Source of the DNA: an uncultured Metabacillus sp. | GTDB taxonomy: Bacteria; Bacillota; Bacilli; Bacillales; Bacillaceae | Length of the DNA stretch: 64,000 bases | Reading direction: 5' to 3' | Assembly (NCBI RefSeq): GCF_947503125.1 | Contig: NZ_CANNCR010000003.1 | Location: 124,001 to 188,000, forward strand | In this document: piece after piece, positions 25,663 to 35,264 of the stretch | How the letters are laid out: every line of letters begins with the position of its first letter | Numbering within the stretch: the first letter of the stretch is position 1 | The notes under the pieces: model-generated | What the model was told of the DNA's origin: nothing | Seen by the model: the letters and a program-made list of their open reading frames with translations, nothing else | Databases searched by the model: none | Position numbers and translations under genes: made by a program

Positions 25663-26964
25663 ATGAAAGTAAACTTTAGAAATTTAACTGTCCAGGTGAT
25701 TATCGGGATTATCCTCGGGATTACAATCGGCTTTATTTTCCCGGAGTTTGGAGCACAGTTAAAGGTATTAGCTGACATTTTTATTAAGCTCATTAAGATG
25801 GTAATCGCACCAATTATCTTTTTTACGATTGTCATTGGAATTGGCAGCATGGGAGATTTAAAGAAGGTTGGCCGAATAGGCGGGAAAGCCTTACTTTATT
25901 TTGAAATTGTGACGACTTTTGCTTTAGCCATCGGTATTTTAGTTGTTACGATTATTCAGCCGGGCAATGGCTTTAATACAAATGGAGCAGAAGGGGCAGA
26001 TGTCTCGCAGTACACACAACAAGCTGAAGAATCAAGTCATGGAATGATGGATTTTATCATGAGTATTGTTCCTGAAAATGCGGTTGCAGCCATGGCGGGA
26101 GGGGAATTATTACCAATTCTATTCTTTGCGGTATTATTCGGAATTGCAACGGCATCATTAGGCGAAAAAGCATCACCGGTTATCACGTTATTTGAAAAAT
26201 TAACAGATATTTTCTTTGCAATTGTTAATATGATCATGAAAATTTCACCAATTGCAGCTTTTGGTGCCATGGCGTACACAATTGGGAACTTTGGTCTTGG
26301 ATCCCTCGTAAATTTAGGTAAATTAATGGGCTCTGTGTATATCACGATGTTTTTCTTTGTCGTCCTTGTTCTTGGTGCGATAGCAAAATTTTATCAATTT
26401 AATATTTTTAGCTTCATCAAATATATTAAAGAGGAAATTCTGCTTGTTTTAGGTACTTCATCTTCTGAATCTGCTCTTCCAAAAATGATGGAAAAGCTTG
26501 AAAAATACGGGTGTTCTAAATCGGTAGTAGGTCTTGTTGTGCCAACAGGCTATTCCTTTAATCTAGATGGAACGTCGATTTATCTGTCGATGGCGGCCAT
26601 TTTCATTGCCCAAGCCTATGGAGTTGATCTATCAATCTGGCAGCTTGCAACATTATTAGGTGTTCTAATGCTGACATCAAAGGGTGCTGCAGGGGTAACC
26701 GGCTCAGGATTTATTACATTGGCGGCAACATTAGCGGCGTTTCCGATGATTCCAGTTGAAGGAATGGCGCTTCTGCTAGGTGTGGACCGCTTTATGTCAG
26801 AAGCCCGTGCCATTACGAATTTAATCGGTAACGGAGTTGCAACAGTAGTTGTTGCGAAGTCAGAAAATGAGTTTGATCCAAATGGGTATATAGAAGCAGC
26901 AATTAATGAACCGGAAGCAAGTACATCGAGTTATGAAACATCTGTCGGTGCAGCAGTAAAATAA
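25663..26964 (+). CDS. dctP: DctP, C4-dicarboxylate:cation symporter (DAACS family)
   Basis: 433 residues with eight helices and two re-entrant loops typical of the GltP/DctA fold. Signature stretches are MVIAPIIFFTIVIGI, GTSSSESALPKMM (hairpin 1) and PTGYSFNLDGTSIYLS. It follows B. subtilis DctP closely, including DVSQYTQ and SKSVVGLVVPTGYS. The ribosome site AGGGGTGA precedes the ATG. It should import succinate, fumarate and malate with cations, under DctSR. It lies 3 kb from dctB, with the galactonate operon between. Confidence 0.92.
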   Translation: MKVNFRNLTVQVIIGIILGITIGFIFPEFGAQLKVLADIFIKLIKMVIAPIIFFTIVIGIGSMGDLKKVGRIGGKALLYFEIVTTFALAIGILVVTIIQPGNGFNTNGAEGADVSQYTQQAEESSHGMMDFIMSIVPENAVAAMAGGELLPILFFAVLFGIATASLGEKASPVITLFEKLTDIFFAIVNMIMKISPIAAFGAMAYTIGNFGLGSLVNLGKLMGSVYITMFFFVVLVLGAIAKFYQFNIFSFIKYIKEEILLVLGTSSSESALPKMMEKLEKYGCSKSVVGLVVPTGYSFNLDGTSIYLSMAAIFIAQAYGVDLSIWQLATLLGVLMLTSKGAAGVTGSGFITLAATLAAFPMIPVEGMALLLGVDRFMSEARAITNLIGNGVATVVVAKSENEFDPNGYIEAAINEPEASTSSYETSVGAAVK

Positions 26965-26988
26965 ACTATTATATGAATTACGGAAAAA

Positions 26989-27016
26989 GGCTGACTTAAA
27001 TTGGGTCAGCCTGTCT
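26989..27016 (+). terminator. Terminator hairpin after dctP
   Basis: GGCTGAC (26989-26995) pairs with GTCAGCC (27005-27011). The following TGTCTCT tail is only partly T-rich. Confidence 0.65.
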
Positions 27017-27089
27017 CTATGGAAGGGAAAAAGGAAATGATTTAAAAAGATAGAATTCTATAGAGAGGATCATTTAAGGAGGGCAAGCC

Positions 27090-28166
27090 ATGCAATCAAG
27101 TCTATGTAAAGTGTTAGGTATTACACATCCGATTATTCAAGCAGGGATGGCTGGCGGTGCAACGACCGTTGATTTAGTAGTGAATGTATCTGAAGCTGGA
27201 GCCCTTGGTACTTTAGGTGCTGCATATATGAAGCCTGAAATGATAAGGGAAGCCGTTAAGAAAATAAAAGACCGGACAGCTCGTCCCTTTGCTGTTAATT
27301 TGTTTTGTACCTCAATGAAGGATGATGATAAAAATTTCACAGAGGTCCAACCAGTCCTAAATTGTTTTCGCAACAAATTAGGAATTCCAGAAGGAGAAGG
27401 AACAGTCAAGACAGCAGATGATTTTGAGGAACAATTTCAGGCCGTGATCGATGAAAATGTGCCGATCATAAGTACTGCATTTGGTCTGCTATCGGAAGAA
27501 AAAATGGAGCAAGTGAAAAGAAAAGGGATAAAAGTGGTTTCTATGGTCACAACGGTCCGGGAGGCGATCATGGCTGAAGAGACTGGAGCCGATGTTATTG
27601 TTGCACAAGGAAGTGATGCAGGCGGACATCGAAGCACCTTTGATATCCACGAGCATCCAAATGGAGCGAATATCGGAACATTTTCGCTTATTCCTCAAGT
27701 TGTTGATCATGTGAGAGTGCCAGTCGTTGCTGCAGGCGGGATTATGGATGGAAGAGGAATGCTCGCAGCGTTTGTTTTAGGTGCACAAGGAATACAAATG
27801 GGTACACAATTTTTAACAAGCAAAGAATCTGGAATTCACCACATCTATAAACAAGCATTATCTAGTAGTACGGAAGAAAGCACAGTACTAACAAAAAGCT
27901 TTTCAGGACGTCCTGCCAGAGGGATTCAAAATGAGTTTATTACGGAATTTGAAAAGACAGGTGTTCCGCCTTTACCTTTTCCAAGTCAAAATACATTAAC
28001 AGCAGACATCCGAAAGGCCGCTGCAGCACAGAATAATCCTAACTATATGTCATTATGGTCTGGGCAGGGAACGAGATTGCTAAAGGAGGATAAGCCAGCT
28101 GAAAAAATCATCAAAGAGGTGCTAGCGGAAATGGAAGAGTCATTGCGGCTTATAAATAAAAACTAA
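27090..28166 (+). CDS. Nitronate monooxygenase / FMN-dependent enoyl reductase-like enzyme
   Basis: 358 residues, an FMN-binding TIM barrel of the 2-nitropropane dioxygenase group. Typical elements: HPIIQAGMAGGATT near the start, ADVIVAQGSDAGGHR (about 169-183) and VVAAGGIMDGRGMLAAFVLGAQGIQMGTQFL. GGAGGG precedes the ATG. The family includes nitronate monooxygenases and the reductase FabK; the AQGSDAGGH motif fits the nitronate oxidisers, but no partner gene fixes the substrate. Monocistronic. Confidence 0.82.
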   Translation: MQSSLCKVLGITHPIIQAGMAGGATTVDLVVNVSEAGALGTLGAAYMKPEMIREAVKKIKDRTARPFAVNLFCTSMKDDDKNFTEVQPVLNCFRNKLGIPEGEGTVKTADDFEEQFQAVIDENVPIISTAFGLLSEEKMEQVKRKGIKVVSMVTTVREAIMAEETGADVIVAQGSDAGGHRSTFDIHEHPNGANIGTFSLIPQVVDHVRVPVVAAGGIMDGRGMLAAFVLGAQGIQMGTQFLTSKESGIHHIYKQALSSSTEESTVLTKSFSGRPARGIQNEFITEFEKTGVPPLPFPSQNTLTADIRKAAAAQNNPNYMSLWSGQGTRLLKEDKPAEKIIKEVLAEMEESLRLINKN

Positions 28167-28296
28167 TGCTCCTTCAATGCCGTGTAATCCGATAAAATTG
28201 GGATTATTATTTGATAATTTTCAAATTTGATGGTTATTTTAATAGATGAAAATATGATATGATAGAATATATTTTATTGTGTAAAGGAGCTTTCTT

Positions 28297-29226
28297 ATGG
28301 AAAAAGTACTTGTTTTTGGTCATAAAAATCCGGATACAGATACAATCTGTTCTGCGATTGCGTATGCTGAGCTGAAAAATAAAATCGGACAAAACGCTGA
28401 GGCTGTTCGCTTAGGTGAAATTAACGGTGAAACACAATATGCGCTTAACTACTTTAAAAAAGATGCACCACGTTTAGTAGAAAAAGTAGCCGGTGAAGTA
28501 AGCGAAGTTATTTTAGTTGACCATAACGAGCGTCAACAAAGTGCGGATGATATTACAGAGGTACGAGTACTAGAGGTAATCGACCACCACAGAATCGCAA
28601 ATTTCGAGACTAGCGATCCGCTATATTACCGTGCTGAGCCTGTTGGATGTACAGCAACCATTCTTAACAAACTGTATAAAGAGCATGGCGTACAAATTGA
28701 AAAGGAAACAGCTGGATTAATGCTATCAGCGATTATTTCTGATTCTTTACTATTTAAATCACCAACATGCACACAGCAAGATGTTGACGCAGCAAAAGAA
28801 TTAGCTGAAATCGCTGGAGTTGATGCAAATACATATGGATTAGATATGCTAAAAGCTGGTGCTGATCTAAGCGATAAAACAGTTGAGCAGTTAATCTCGC
28901 TTGATGCAAAAGAATTCCAAATGGGCTCAAGCAAAGTGGAAATCGCACAGGTTAATGCTGTTGATACAAATGATGTGCTTGTAAATAAAGCTGAAATTGA
29001 AGCAGCTCTTTCCAAGGTTGTCGCTGAAAAGGGATTAGATTTATTCCTATTCGTTGTAACAGATATTTTAACAAATGATTCTGTTGCTGTAGCCATCGGT
29101 AACGAAGCAAGCAAAGTAGAGCAAGCATTTAATGTTGAGCTTGACAACAACCAAGCCCTACTAAAAGGTGTTGTTTCACGTAAAAAACAAATTGTTCCTG
29201 TATTAACAGAAGCATTTACAAAGTAA
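28297..29226 (+). CDS. ppaC: Manganese-dependent inorganic pyrophosphatase
   Basis: 309 residues, as in B. subtilis PpaC (family II, DHH). Metal ligands His9, Asp13 and Asp15 (GHKNPDTDT), Asp75 (VDHNE), His97 (IDHH) and Asp149 are all in place. The C-terminal DHHA2 domain ends with [16 protein letters not shown], which contributes the substrate-binding SRKK. AAGGAG precedes the ATG. The enzyme removes pyrophosphate from biosynthetic reactions in the cytoplasm. Monocistronic, with a strong terminator. Confidence 0.96.
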   Translation: MEKVLVFGHKNPDTDTICSAIAYAELKNKIGQNAEAVRLGEINGETQYALNYFKKDAPRLVEKVAGEVSEVILVDHNERQQSADDITEVRVLEVIDHHRIANFETSDPLYYRAEPVGCTATILNKLYKEHGVQIEKETAGLMLSAIISDSLLFKSPTCTQQDVDAAKELAEIAGVDANTYGLDMLKAGADLSDKTVEQLISLDAKEFQMGSSKVEIAQVNAVDTNDVLVNKAEIEAALSKVVAEKGLDLFLFVVTDILTNDSVAVAIGNEASKVEQAFNVELDNNQALLKGVVSRKKQIVPVLTEAFTK

Positions 29227-29234
29227 TTAATAGA

Positions 29235-29279
29235 GAAGCCATTCGCCTTATTTACTCAAGGTGAATGGCTTCTTTTTTA
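29235..29279 (+). terminator. Intrinsic terminator of ppaC
   Basis: GAAGCCATTCGCCTT (29235-29249) pairs with AAGGTGAATGGCTTC (29258-29272), followed by six or more T residues. Confidence 0.92.
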
Positions 29280-29430
29280 TACATATGAAAAGTCATTATA
29301 TACTTATTCTTTGTCAATTCTTGCTACAGTTTTGCAAATAATACATAATGAATAGAAATGCTATTATCTGTCTTGCGCTATTTATAGTATAATAATGGAG
29401 GTTAAGTAAACATTGGAAAGGTGGAATCAC

Positions 29431-29754
29431 ATGCTGAAATTATCTATTTCTTTCATCATAATTATTTATGTGTTTATTTCACCTGTTCTTCAGATAAAGG
29501 GCCATTTGACTGATGATGATTTGGAAAAAGAATTTCTTTCTATTATTTCTGAACTGGAGATAGAAGCTTCCAAATTAGCGGTGTTTAAAGAAATGAAAGT
29601 GACAAAGATGTTGACTGCATTTCATAGTAATGAAAAAAACGTCGCTATACATCTAATAGGGATGGATCAAATCTTACATAACATAATCGACTATTTTCCT
29701 CATGATAAGTCCTTTCTCATTGTGAAGAAATACCAATCAAATTATCTCAGCTAA
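29431..29754 (+). CDS. Hypothetical exported or membrane-tethered protein
   Basis: 107 residues from the ATG at 29431, preceded by AAAGGTGG; the frame continues upstream to a TTG at 29413 without its own site. The N-terminus (MLKLSISFIIIIYVFISPVL) is a signal-like hydrophobic helix; the rest is an acidic and mixed-charge domain without recognisable motifs. It lies 62 bases upstream of secDF and may share its transcript. I do not recognise a family. Confidence 0.6.
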   Translation: MLKLSISFIIIIYVFISPVLQIKGHLTDDDLEKEFLSIISELEIEASKLAVFKEMKVTKMLTAFHSNEKNVAIHLIGMDQILHNIIDYFPHDKSFLIVKKYQSNYLS

Positions 29755-29816
29755 CTATTGATTATCAATATTTGAAGGTAATGATTTATCATAATGAAGG
29801 TAGGAGATTTTAAACA

Positions 29817-32081
29817 ATGGTTAAAAAAAATCGCATCGTCGCATTTTTTATATTTCTTGTCGTTTTTTCAAGCATCATGCTGGCGACTTCTAAGGACATC
29901 TTAAACAATATTAAATTAGGCCTTGATCTGCAGGGTGGTTTTGAAATTCTATATGAGGTGAAACCTGCAAAAGAAGGACAAGTGATTGACCAAAAAGCAC
30001 TTGCAGCAACTGCAGAAGCTTTAGATAAACGGGTAAACATTTTAGGTGTGAGTGAGCCTAATATCCAAATTGAAGGTGAAAATCGCATTCGGGTTCAATT
30101 AGCAGGTGTTGAGGATCAAAATGAGGCAAGAGAGATTTTATCAACAGAAGCAAACCTGTCTTTTCGTGATGCAAATGATCGTCTCATGATGGATGGTTCT
30201 GATCTTGCCGAAGGAGGAGCAGAACAAACCTTTGATGAGAATGGTAAGCCAAGTGTTTCAATAAAATTAAAAAGTGCTGATAAATTTCGTGATGTAACCC
30301 AGCAAATTGTTGATCTCACTCCAAACAACGTTTTAGTAATTTGGCTGGACTTCGAAGAAGGCAAGGACTCTTTTGCTAAAGAAAGTGCGAAGCCGGAACC
30401 AAAATACATTTCAGCACCAGTTGTAAACCAGGTTTTTAATCAAAATACGGTATCCATTGTAGGGGATTTTACGATAGACGAAGCAAAAAATTTAGCAGAC
30501 ATTTTAAATGCTGGTGCGCTGCCTGTTAAACTTGATGAAATCTACTCCACTTCAGTAGGTGCTTCATTTGGTGAACAAGCAATGGATAAAACAGTATTTG
30601 CAGGTATTATTGGCGTACTGGCAGTTTATCTCTTTATGATTTTTTACTATCGTTTTCCCGGCTTTATTGCCACGATCACCTTGACCATTTACAGTTATTT
30701 GACTGTTCTCGTTTTTGATTGGATGAACGTCGTTTTAACACTGCCTGGTATTGCAGCGCTTATTTTAGGTGTTGGTATGGCGGTAGATGCTAATATCATC
30801 ACATATGAACGAATAAGAGAGGAAATTAAAGTTGGCAAATCAATGCAAGCTGCGTTTAAAGCGGGGAATCAAAGCTCGTTTTCTGCCGTTACCGATGCAA
30901 ACTTAACAACGCTTTTAGCTTCTGCTGTTCTTTTCTTTTATGGGACAAGTTCGGTAAAAGGGTTTGCGACAAGCTTAATCATTGGGATACTCGGAAGCTT
31001 TTTGACCAACGTCTATCTGTCAAGATGGTTGCTTGGCCTATGGGTGAATAGTAGAATTTTCAATAAAAAACCTGGTTGGTTTGGGGTTAAGCAAAAAGAA
31101 ATACATGATATATCTGAAAACTTTGATACTCTTGATCTTCCTACTAAATTTGATCGTTTTGATTTTGTAAAGCATCGTAAAAAGTTCTTTGCTTTTTCAG
31201 GAATCATCCTGCTGTTAGGGATCATATGCCTATTCGTGCTTCGTTTGAATCTAGGCATTGACTTTACAAGCGGGACAAGAGTGGAGCTGCTTTCTGATAA
31301 ACCTCTAAATACGGAGTTGGTTGCAGCTGAGCTTGAAGAAATTGAACTGCCGACAGATGATATCGTCATTTCAGGAGAAGAAAGCAATTTAGCGGTTGCA
31401 AGATATAAAGGAATCCTTTCAAAATCAGAAATCGCAACGTTAAAGAGCCACTTTAGCAAGGAATTAGGGGCAGAGCCAAATGTAAGCAGTGTGACGCCGA
31501 CTGTTGGTAAAGAGCTGGCCAAAAATGCTTTGACCGCATTGCTTATTTCTGTTGTAGGATTGATTATTTTTGTCACCTTCCGCTTTGAACTTCGAATGGC
31601 TGTTTCAGCCGTCATCGCGCTTTTATATGCAACATTTTTTGTCATTCCGTTCTTTAGTGTGACGGGTCTGGAAGTAGATATCACGTTTATTGCTGCGCTT
31701 TTAACGGTTGTCGGCTATTCAATTAACGATACAATTGTCACCTTTGACCGCATGCGTGAGAATATGCAAAGAAGAAGGTATTTGAAGACATATGAGGATA
31801 TCGTTGATGTCGTCAATACAAGTTTACGACAAACATTGGGGCGTTCTGTTAACACCGTTTTAATGGTTGCGATCACTGTTCTTTCGCTGCTGATCTTTGG
31901 AAGCGAGGCGATTCGGCCGTTTTCAATTGCATTATTAGTTGGTTTGATCGTTGGAACCTACTCTTCTATTTTTATCGCTGCTCAGCTTTGGGGAGAGTGG
32001 AAGCATAAGGAATTGAAGAAGAAAGGTGTTATTAAGACCTTTAAAGAGAAACGTGTGTATTCAGATGAACCACAAGTGTAA
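29817..32081 (+). CDS. secDF: SecDF, fused protein-export accessory subunits
   Basis: 754 residues, a natural SecD-SecF fusion as in B. subtilis (737). The SecD half has helix 1, the KLGLDLQGGFEILYEV motif, a large extracellular P1-like domain and GMAVDANIITYERIREE in helix 4. The SecF half begins near residue 440 with FVKHRKKFFAFSG and has NLGIDFTSGTRVEL and GYSINDTIVTFDRMREN. Twelve helices in all. It uses the proton gradient to help SecYEG release exported proteins. A strong terminator follows. Confidence 0.96.
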   Translation: MVKKNRIVAFFIFLVVFSSIMLATSKDILNNIKLGLDLQGGFEILYEVKPAKEGQVIDQKALAATAEALDKRVNILGVSEPNIQIEGENRIRVQLAGVEDQNEAREILSTEANLSFRDANDRLMMDGSDLAEGGAEQTFDENGKPSVSIKLKSADKFRDVTQQIVDLTPNNVLVIWLDFEEGKDSFAKESAKPEPKYISAPVVNQVFNQNTVSIVGDFTIDEAKNLADILNAGALPVKLDEIYSTSVGASFGEQAMDKTVFAGIIGVLAVYLFMIFYYRFPGFIATITLTIYSYLTVLVFDWMNVVLTLPGIAALILGVGMAVDANIITYERIREEIKVGKSMQAAFKAGNQSSFSAVTDANLTTLLASAVLFFYGTSSVKGFATSLIIGILGSFLTNVYLSRWLLGLWVNSRIFNKKPGWFGVKQKEIHDISENFDTLDLPTKFDRFDFVKHRKKFFAFSGIILLLGIICLFVLRLNLGIDFTSGTRVELLSDKPLNTELVAAELEEIELPTDDIVISGEESNLAVARYKGILSKSEIATLKSHFSKELGAEPNVSSVTPTVGKELAKNALTALLISVVGLIIFVTFRFELRMAVSAVIALLYATFFVIPFFSVTGLEVDITFIAALLTVVGYSINDTIVTFDRMRENMQRRRYLKTYEDIVDVVNTSLRQTLGRSVNTVLMVAITVLSLLIFGSEAIRPFSIALLVGLIVGTYSSIFIAAQLWGEWKHKELKKKGVIKTFKEKRVYSDEPQV

Positions 32082-32115
32082 GCTGCGATGCTAGAATAAA
32101 AAAGGTTAGATCAGG

Positions 32116-32148
32116 CACAGAGGTGAGTAAACCTCTGTGTATTTTTTT
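32116..32148 (+). terminator. Intrinsic terminator of secDF
   Basis: CACAGAGGT (32116-32124) pairs with ACCTCTGTG (32131-32139), followed by a T run. Confidence 0.9.
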
Positions 32149-32186
32149 AAAGGTAAGAAAGTATAAAATTTTGTACTTAGTTTTAG

Positions 32187-32312
32187 TGTCTAGCTCCAGC
32201 GCCTAGCCCCTCTAGGGTCTAGCCACTCATGAATTGAAGGCAAAGAACGCCTTCTATTCATGAGCGTCTTATTTGCCCTAGGCTGATCAAGGCGCTTACG
32301 CTTTTCTTATGA
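32187..32312. repeat. Dispersed Bacillaceae intergenic repeat, full copy
   Basis: The element begins GTGTCTAGCTCCAGCGCCTA and ends AAGGCGCTTACGCTTTTCTT. Its middle contains the inverted pair ACTCATGAAT/ATTCATGAG around GGCAAAGAACGCC, so the whole could fold as a long RNA. It has no coding frame. I recall very similar sequences between genes in many Bacillaceae genomes. A 20-base end fragment occurs at 3542-3561. Confidence 0.7.
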
Positions 32313-32322
32313 GGAGATTGGG

Positions 32323-32463
32323 TTATTTACCTTCATTACCATCTTCTCTTATTGCCTCATTATGATCTTCTATTGGCTGGGGATGTCCATATAGCAGGTT
32401 AATTTCTCTTGCCACCTCATTTAAAAACTCGTCCGATAATAAGAGCTTCTTTTCCTTTGACAT
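32323..32463 (-). CDS. 46-residue acidic protein, unknown
   Basis: A frame from the ATG at 32463 encodes MSKEKKLLLSDEFLNEVARE and then INLLYGHPQPIEDHNEAIRE, ending DGNEGK. AAAGGGTGA lies 6 bases before the ATG. The product is charged, soluble and helix-prone in its first half. It sits alone on the minus strand between the repeat element and the c-di-AMP riboswitch. I do not recognise it; the ribosome site and natural composition make it a likely real small gene. Confidence 0.55.
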   Translation of the reverse strand: MSKEKKLLLSDEFLNEVAREINLLYGHPQPIEDHNEAIREDGNEGK

Positions 32464-32619
32464 GTCATTCACCCTTTACTCGTTTTACCTATCATTATCA
32501 TTGACGTTTTCATCATGAATATTCCAGACTCATTTTTTATGTTCAACAAGAAAAAATTACGATTAGGTATTTACATAGCAAAATCTTAGGAGTATGATAA
32601 TCATCAGTTTCATAATTCA

Positions 32620-32745
32620 AATCGCTTAATCCATTAGGAACGGGGGACCCATTTTCACGTGGATCATTGATCCTTTGGGGTGAATCCTTAACAGGTAGGG
32701 ATACTCTTTTGTCCCGAACCCGACAGCTAACTCCGTAAGCGTTAT
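32620..32745 (+). ncRNA. c-di-AMP riboswitch (ydaO-yuaA class)
   Basis: The class hallmarks appear in order: the closing stem CGCTTA (32623-32628) with TAAGCG (32736-32741), AATCCATTAGGAACGGGGGA, GGGGTGAATCC, a GTAGGGAT segment, and CCCGAACCCGACAGCTAAC. It lies directly upstream of kimA, its usual partner in Bacillus. In B. subtilis c-di-AMP binding shuts off kimA expression when potassium is plentiful. Confidence 0.93.
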
Positions 32746-32785
32746 GAGAGGAAGGTGGAGCTGGTGTGACAGACAAAATGAATGT

Positions 32786-32819
32786 CCACAAGCTATTAAC
32801 GGTGCCTTTGTGGGCTTTT
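32786..32819 (+). terminator. Expression-platform terminator of the c-di-AMP riboswitch
   Basis: CCACAA (32786-32791) pairs with TTGTGG (32808-32813), followed by CTTTTT. It sits between the aptamer and the kimA start. Confidence 0.75.
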
Positions 32820-32920
32820 TGGCGTTCCTAAAAAAGATATAAATTGATCTTATTGAAGGCTTATATCCCTGAATGTGGGGAATATAAGCGTGTAATCAAA
32901 AAAACGTGGTGGTGTAAGAA

Positions 32921-34737
32921 ATGGTATCTACGGTAAAAAGAATCTTAATAGGTCGCCCCTTAAAGTCAACAGAATTAGGGGAACAAAAACTGAATAAGAA
33001 GAAAGCTCTGGCTATTTTATCTTCTGATGCTTTATCATCTGTTGCATATGGGCCAGAACAAATTTTGCTTGTTTTAATGACAGTAAGTGCCGTTGCCTTT
33101 TGGTACTCAATCCCAATCGCAATTGGCGTATTATTTCTCTTATTGGCACTCCTATCGGCAAATTATTTTTGCCTATCCGCACGGAGGTGGGGCATATGTC
33201 GTTTCACGAGAGAATCTTGGAGTAAATCCAGGGCTTGTTGCAGGCGGTTCATTATTGGTTGACTATATTCTGACTGTAGCAGTTAGTGTGTCGGCGGGAA
33301 CAGATGCGATTACTTCCGCTTTTCCTGCCTTACATTCATACAATGTCATCATCGCATGTTTACTTGTTGTGTTTTTAACTATCTTGAATTTAAGAGGGGT
33401 TACTGAATCAGCTTCCTTTTTAGCCTATCCAGTTTACTTATTTGTTTTCGCTTTGTTTGTCTTAATTGGAGTAGGCTTATATCAGATTGTGACTGGTCAT
33501 GTCTCACCAGAGCTTCATGCACCTGTTGGGTCGCCGGTTACTGGTATAACCTTGTTTTTGCTGCTTAGAGCATTTGCGTCAGGTTGTTCTGCTTTAACTG
33601 GTGTAGAAGCGATTTCGAATGCGATCCCCAATTTTAAGGACCCAGCTCCGAATAATGCAGCGAAAACGCTGACAGCAATGGGGATATTGCTCGCGATTTT
33701 ATTTTCGGGTATTGTTTATTTAGCCTATTACTATGGTATAACACCAAAAGCAGAGGAAACGGTTGTTTCACAAATAGCATCAGAAACCTTTGGAAGGAAT
33801 TTCATGTATTTCTTCATTCAAGGAACAACAGCTATGATTCTTATTCTAGCGGCAAATACCGGTTATTCTGCTTTCCCTCTATTGGCTTTTAATCTTGCAA
33901 AGGATAAATATTTGGCAAGAATGTTTACCATTAGAGGAGATCGCTTAGGGTATTCTAATGGTATCATATTTCTTGGAGTGGCTTCCATTCTTTTGATTAT
34001 CGCCTTTAGAGGACATACTGAGCAATTAATTCCGCTTTATGCAGTTGGTGTATTCATACCATTTACCTTATCTCAAACAGGGATGCTGGTTAAATGGATT
34101 CGTGAAAAGCCTGATGGCTGGGTGGTAAAGCTGACAATTAACTTTGTCGGGGCATTCATTAGCTTTTTAGTTATGATGACGTTCTTTATCACTAAATTTG
34201 GCCAGGTGTGGTCTGTTGGTTTTCCTGCCAATTCTTGTGTTCATTTTTCATCGGGTGAAAAAGCACTATGACGCAGTAGGAAACCAATTAAGAATCACAA
34301 CATGTGAACCAGTTAAACCAATTGAGGGAAATGTGATTATTGTTCCAGTCGCAGGAATTACTCATGTTGTAGAGAATTCATTAAATTATGCGAAATCTTT
34401 AAATGCTGACCAAATCATTGCTGTTTATGTTTCGTTTGAACGAAAGGATGAAAAAACCTTTGAACAGAAATGGGAAAAATGGCAGCCGGATATTCGGCTA
34501 GTGACATTACACTCATATTATAGAAGCATCATCCAGCCGCTATCAAAATTTATTGATACAGTGGAACATAAAGCAGATGAGTCAAATTATCGGGTCACGG
34601 TGTTAATCCCGCAATTTATTCCGAAGAAAAGATGGCACTATATTCTTCATAATCAGTCAAGCTTGTTAATTCGGGCTGTGCTTTTGTATAGGAAAGATGT
34701 TGTAGTTACTACAGTTCCTTATCATCTAAAGGAATAA
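32921..34737 (+). pseudogene. kimA: kimA (ydaO) potassium importer, broken by two frameshifts
   Basis: Three overlapping frames together cover one KUP/APC-type potassium importer of the usual length (about 605 residues). Frame 1 begins MVSTVKRILIGRPLKS and stays in register to about 33150 (VLFLLLALL). Homology then continues one frame over from SYRQIIFAYPHGGGAYVVS to FITKFGQVWSV near 34212, and in the third frame from VFLPILVFIFHRVKKHYDAV to the stop at 34737. Both shifts behave as +1 (or -2) changes. No product longer than about 113 residues can be made from the natural start. The c-di-AMP riboswitch in front is intact. It is either a recent pseudogene or a sequencing artefact. Confidence 0.85.
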
Positions 34738-34801
34738 AATGTTGGTAGATATGAAAATTTATACCATGAATCTATCTTAGCTTAAGTGAGTAAATTGTGA
34801 T

Positions 34802-34840
34802 AAAACCTTCTATTTTAAGGAATAGAAGGTTTTTGTATTT
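34802..34840 (+). terminator. Intrinsic terminator after kimA
   Basis: AAAACCTTCTATT (34802-34814) pairs with AATAGAAGGTTTT (34821-34833), followed by T-rich sequence. Confidence 0.88.
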
Positions 34841-34960
34841 TAGCAAGGAAATCATTCTGAAGAAACAGAATATTAGAGCTTTTTGCTGAATGATTGACCA
34901 TCATAAGATGATTTGCTATTCTCAAATCTAGTTAATTAAATAGAGTTAAAATCCTCATCG

Positions 34961-35151
34961 CTATCCTGGTGAGGTAGAGGTTGCAACAATTAAGAGTAGT
35001 TCTTACTGAGATCTGGTGGGATCATGGAAGAAGAAACAAAAGGAATTGTTGCCGAAGCAAGGAATGACCACACAGCTATCCTTGCTGGGACTGCACTGAA
35101 TAAGTGCAGGACTGTCATAGGTTTTTTCTATGGAGAGCTATTACGGGATAG
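34961..35151 (+). ncRNA. Lysine riboswitch (L box)
   Basis: The P1 stem pairs CTATCC (34961-34966) with GGATAG (35146-35151). Conserved L-box blocks lie between: GAGGTAGAGGTTGC, AAGAGTA, TTGTTGCCGAAGCAAGGAAT, CTTGCTGGGACTGCACTGAA and GACTGTCATAG with TATGGAGAGCTATT. It stands before a basic amino acid permease, a usual L-box target, where lysine binding favours termination. Confidence 0.92.
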
Positions 35152-35173
35152 GATGCGGGTTTTTTGAATAAGA

Positions 35174-35204
35174 ACGCGTAGAGTATGAATCTATGCGTTT
35201 TTTT
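35174..35204 (+). terminator. Expression-platform terminator of the lysine riboswitch
   Basis: ACGCGTAGA (35174-35182) pairs with TCTATGCGT (35190-35198), followed by six T residues, 30 bases before the permease start region. Confidence 0.85.
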
Positions 35205-35264
35205 AATATCATTTATCAATTCGGAGGAATTCTTATGATAGACAAAAAATGGGGGCTTTAAGTT

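Noticed and set aside
28626-29150. 174-codon open frame on the minus strand
   Set aside because: It lies entirely opposite ppaC, whose catalytic residues are all present; it has no ribosome site and a Ser/Ala-rich shadow composition.
31013-31684. 223-codon open frame on the minus strand
   Set aside because: Fully antisense to secDF, no start signals and no recognisable protein features.
32921-34737. Programmed frameshifting in kimA
   Set aside because: Two separate shifts would be needed, there is no classic slippery heptamer at either place, and KimA is a single frame in relatives. Mutation or sequencing error is simpler.
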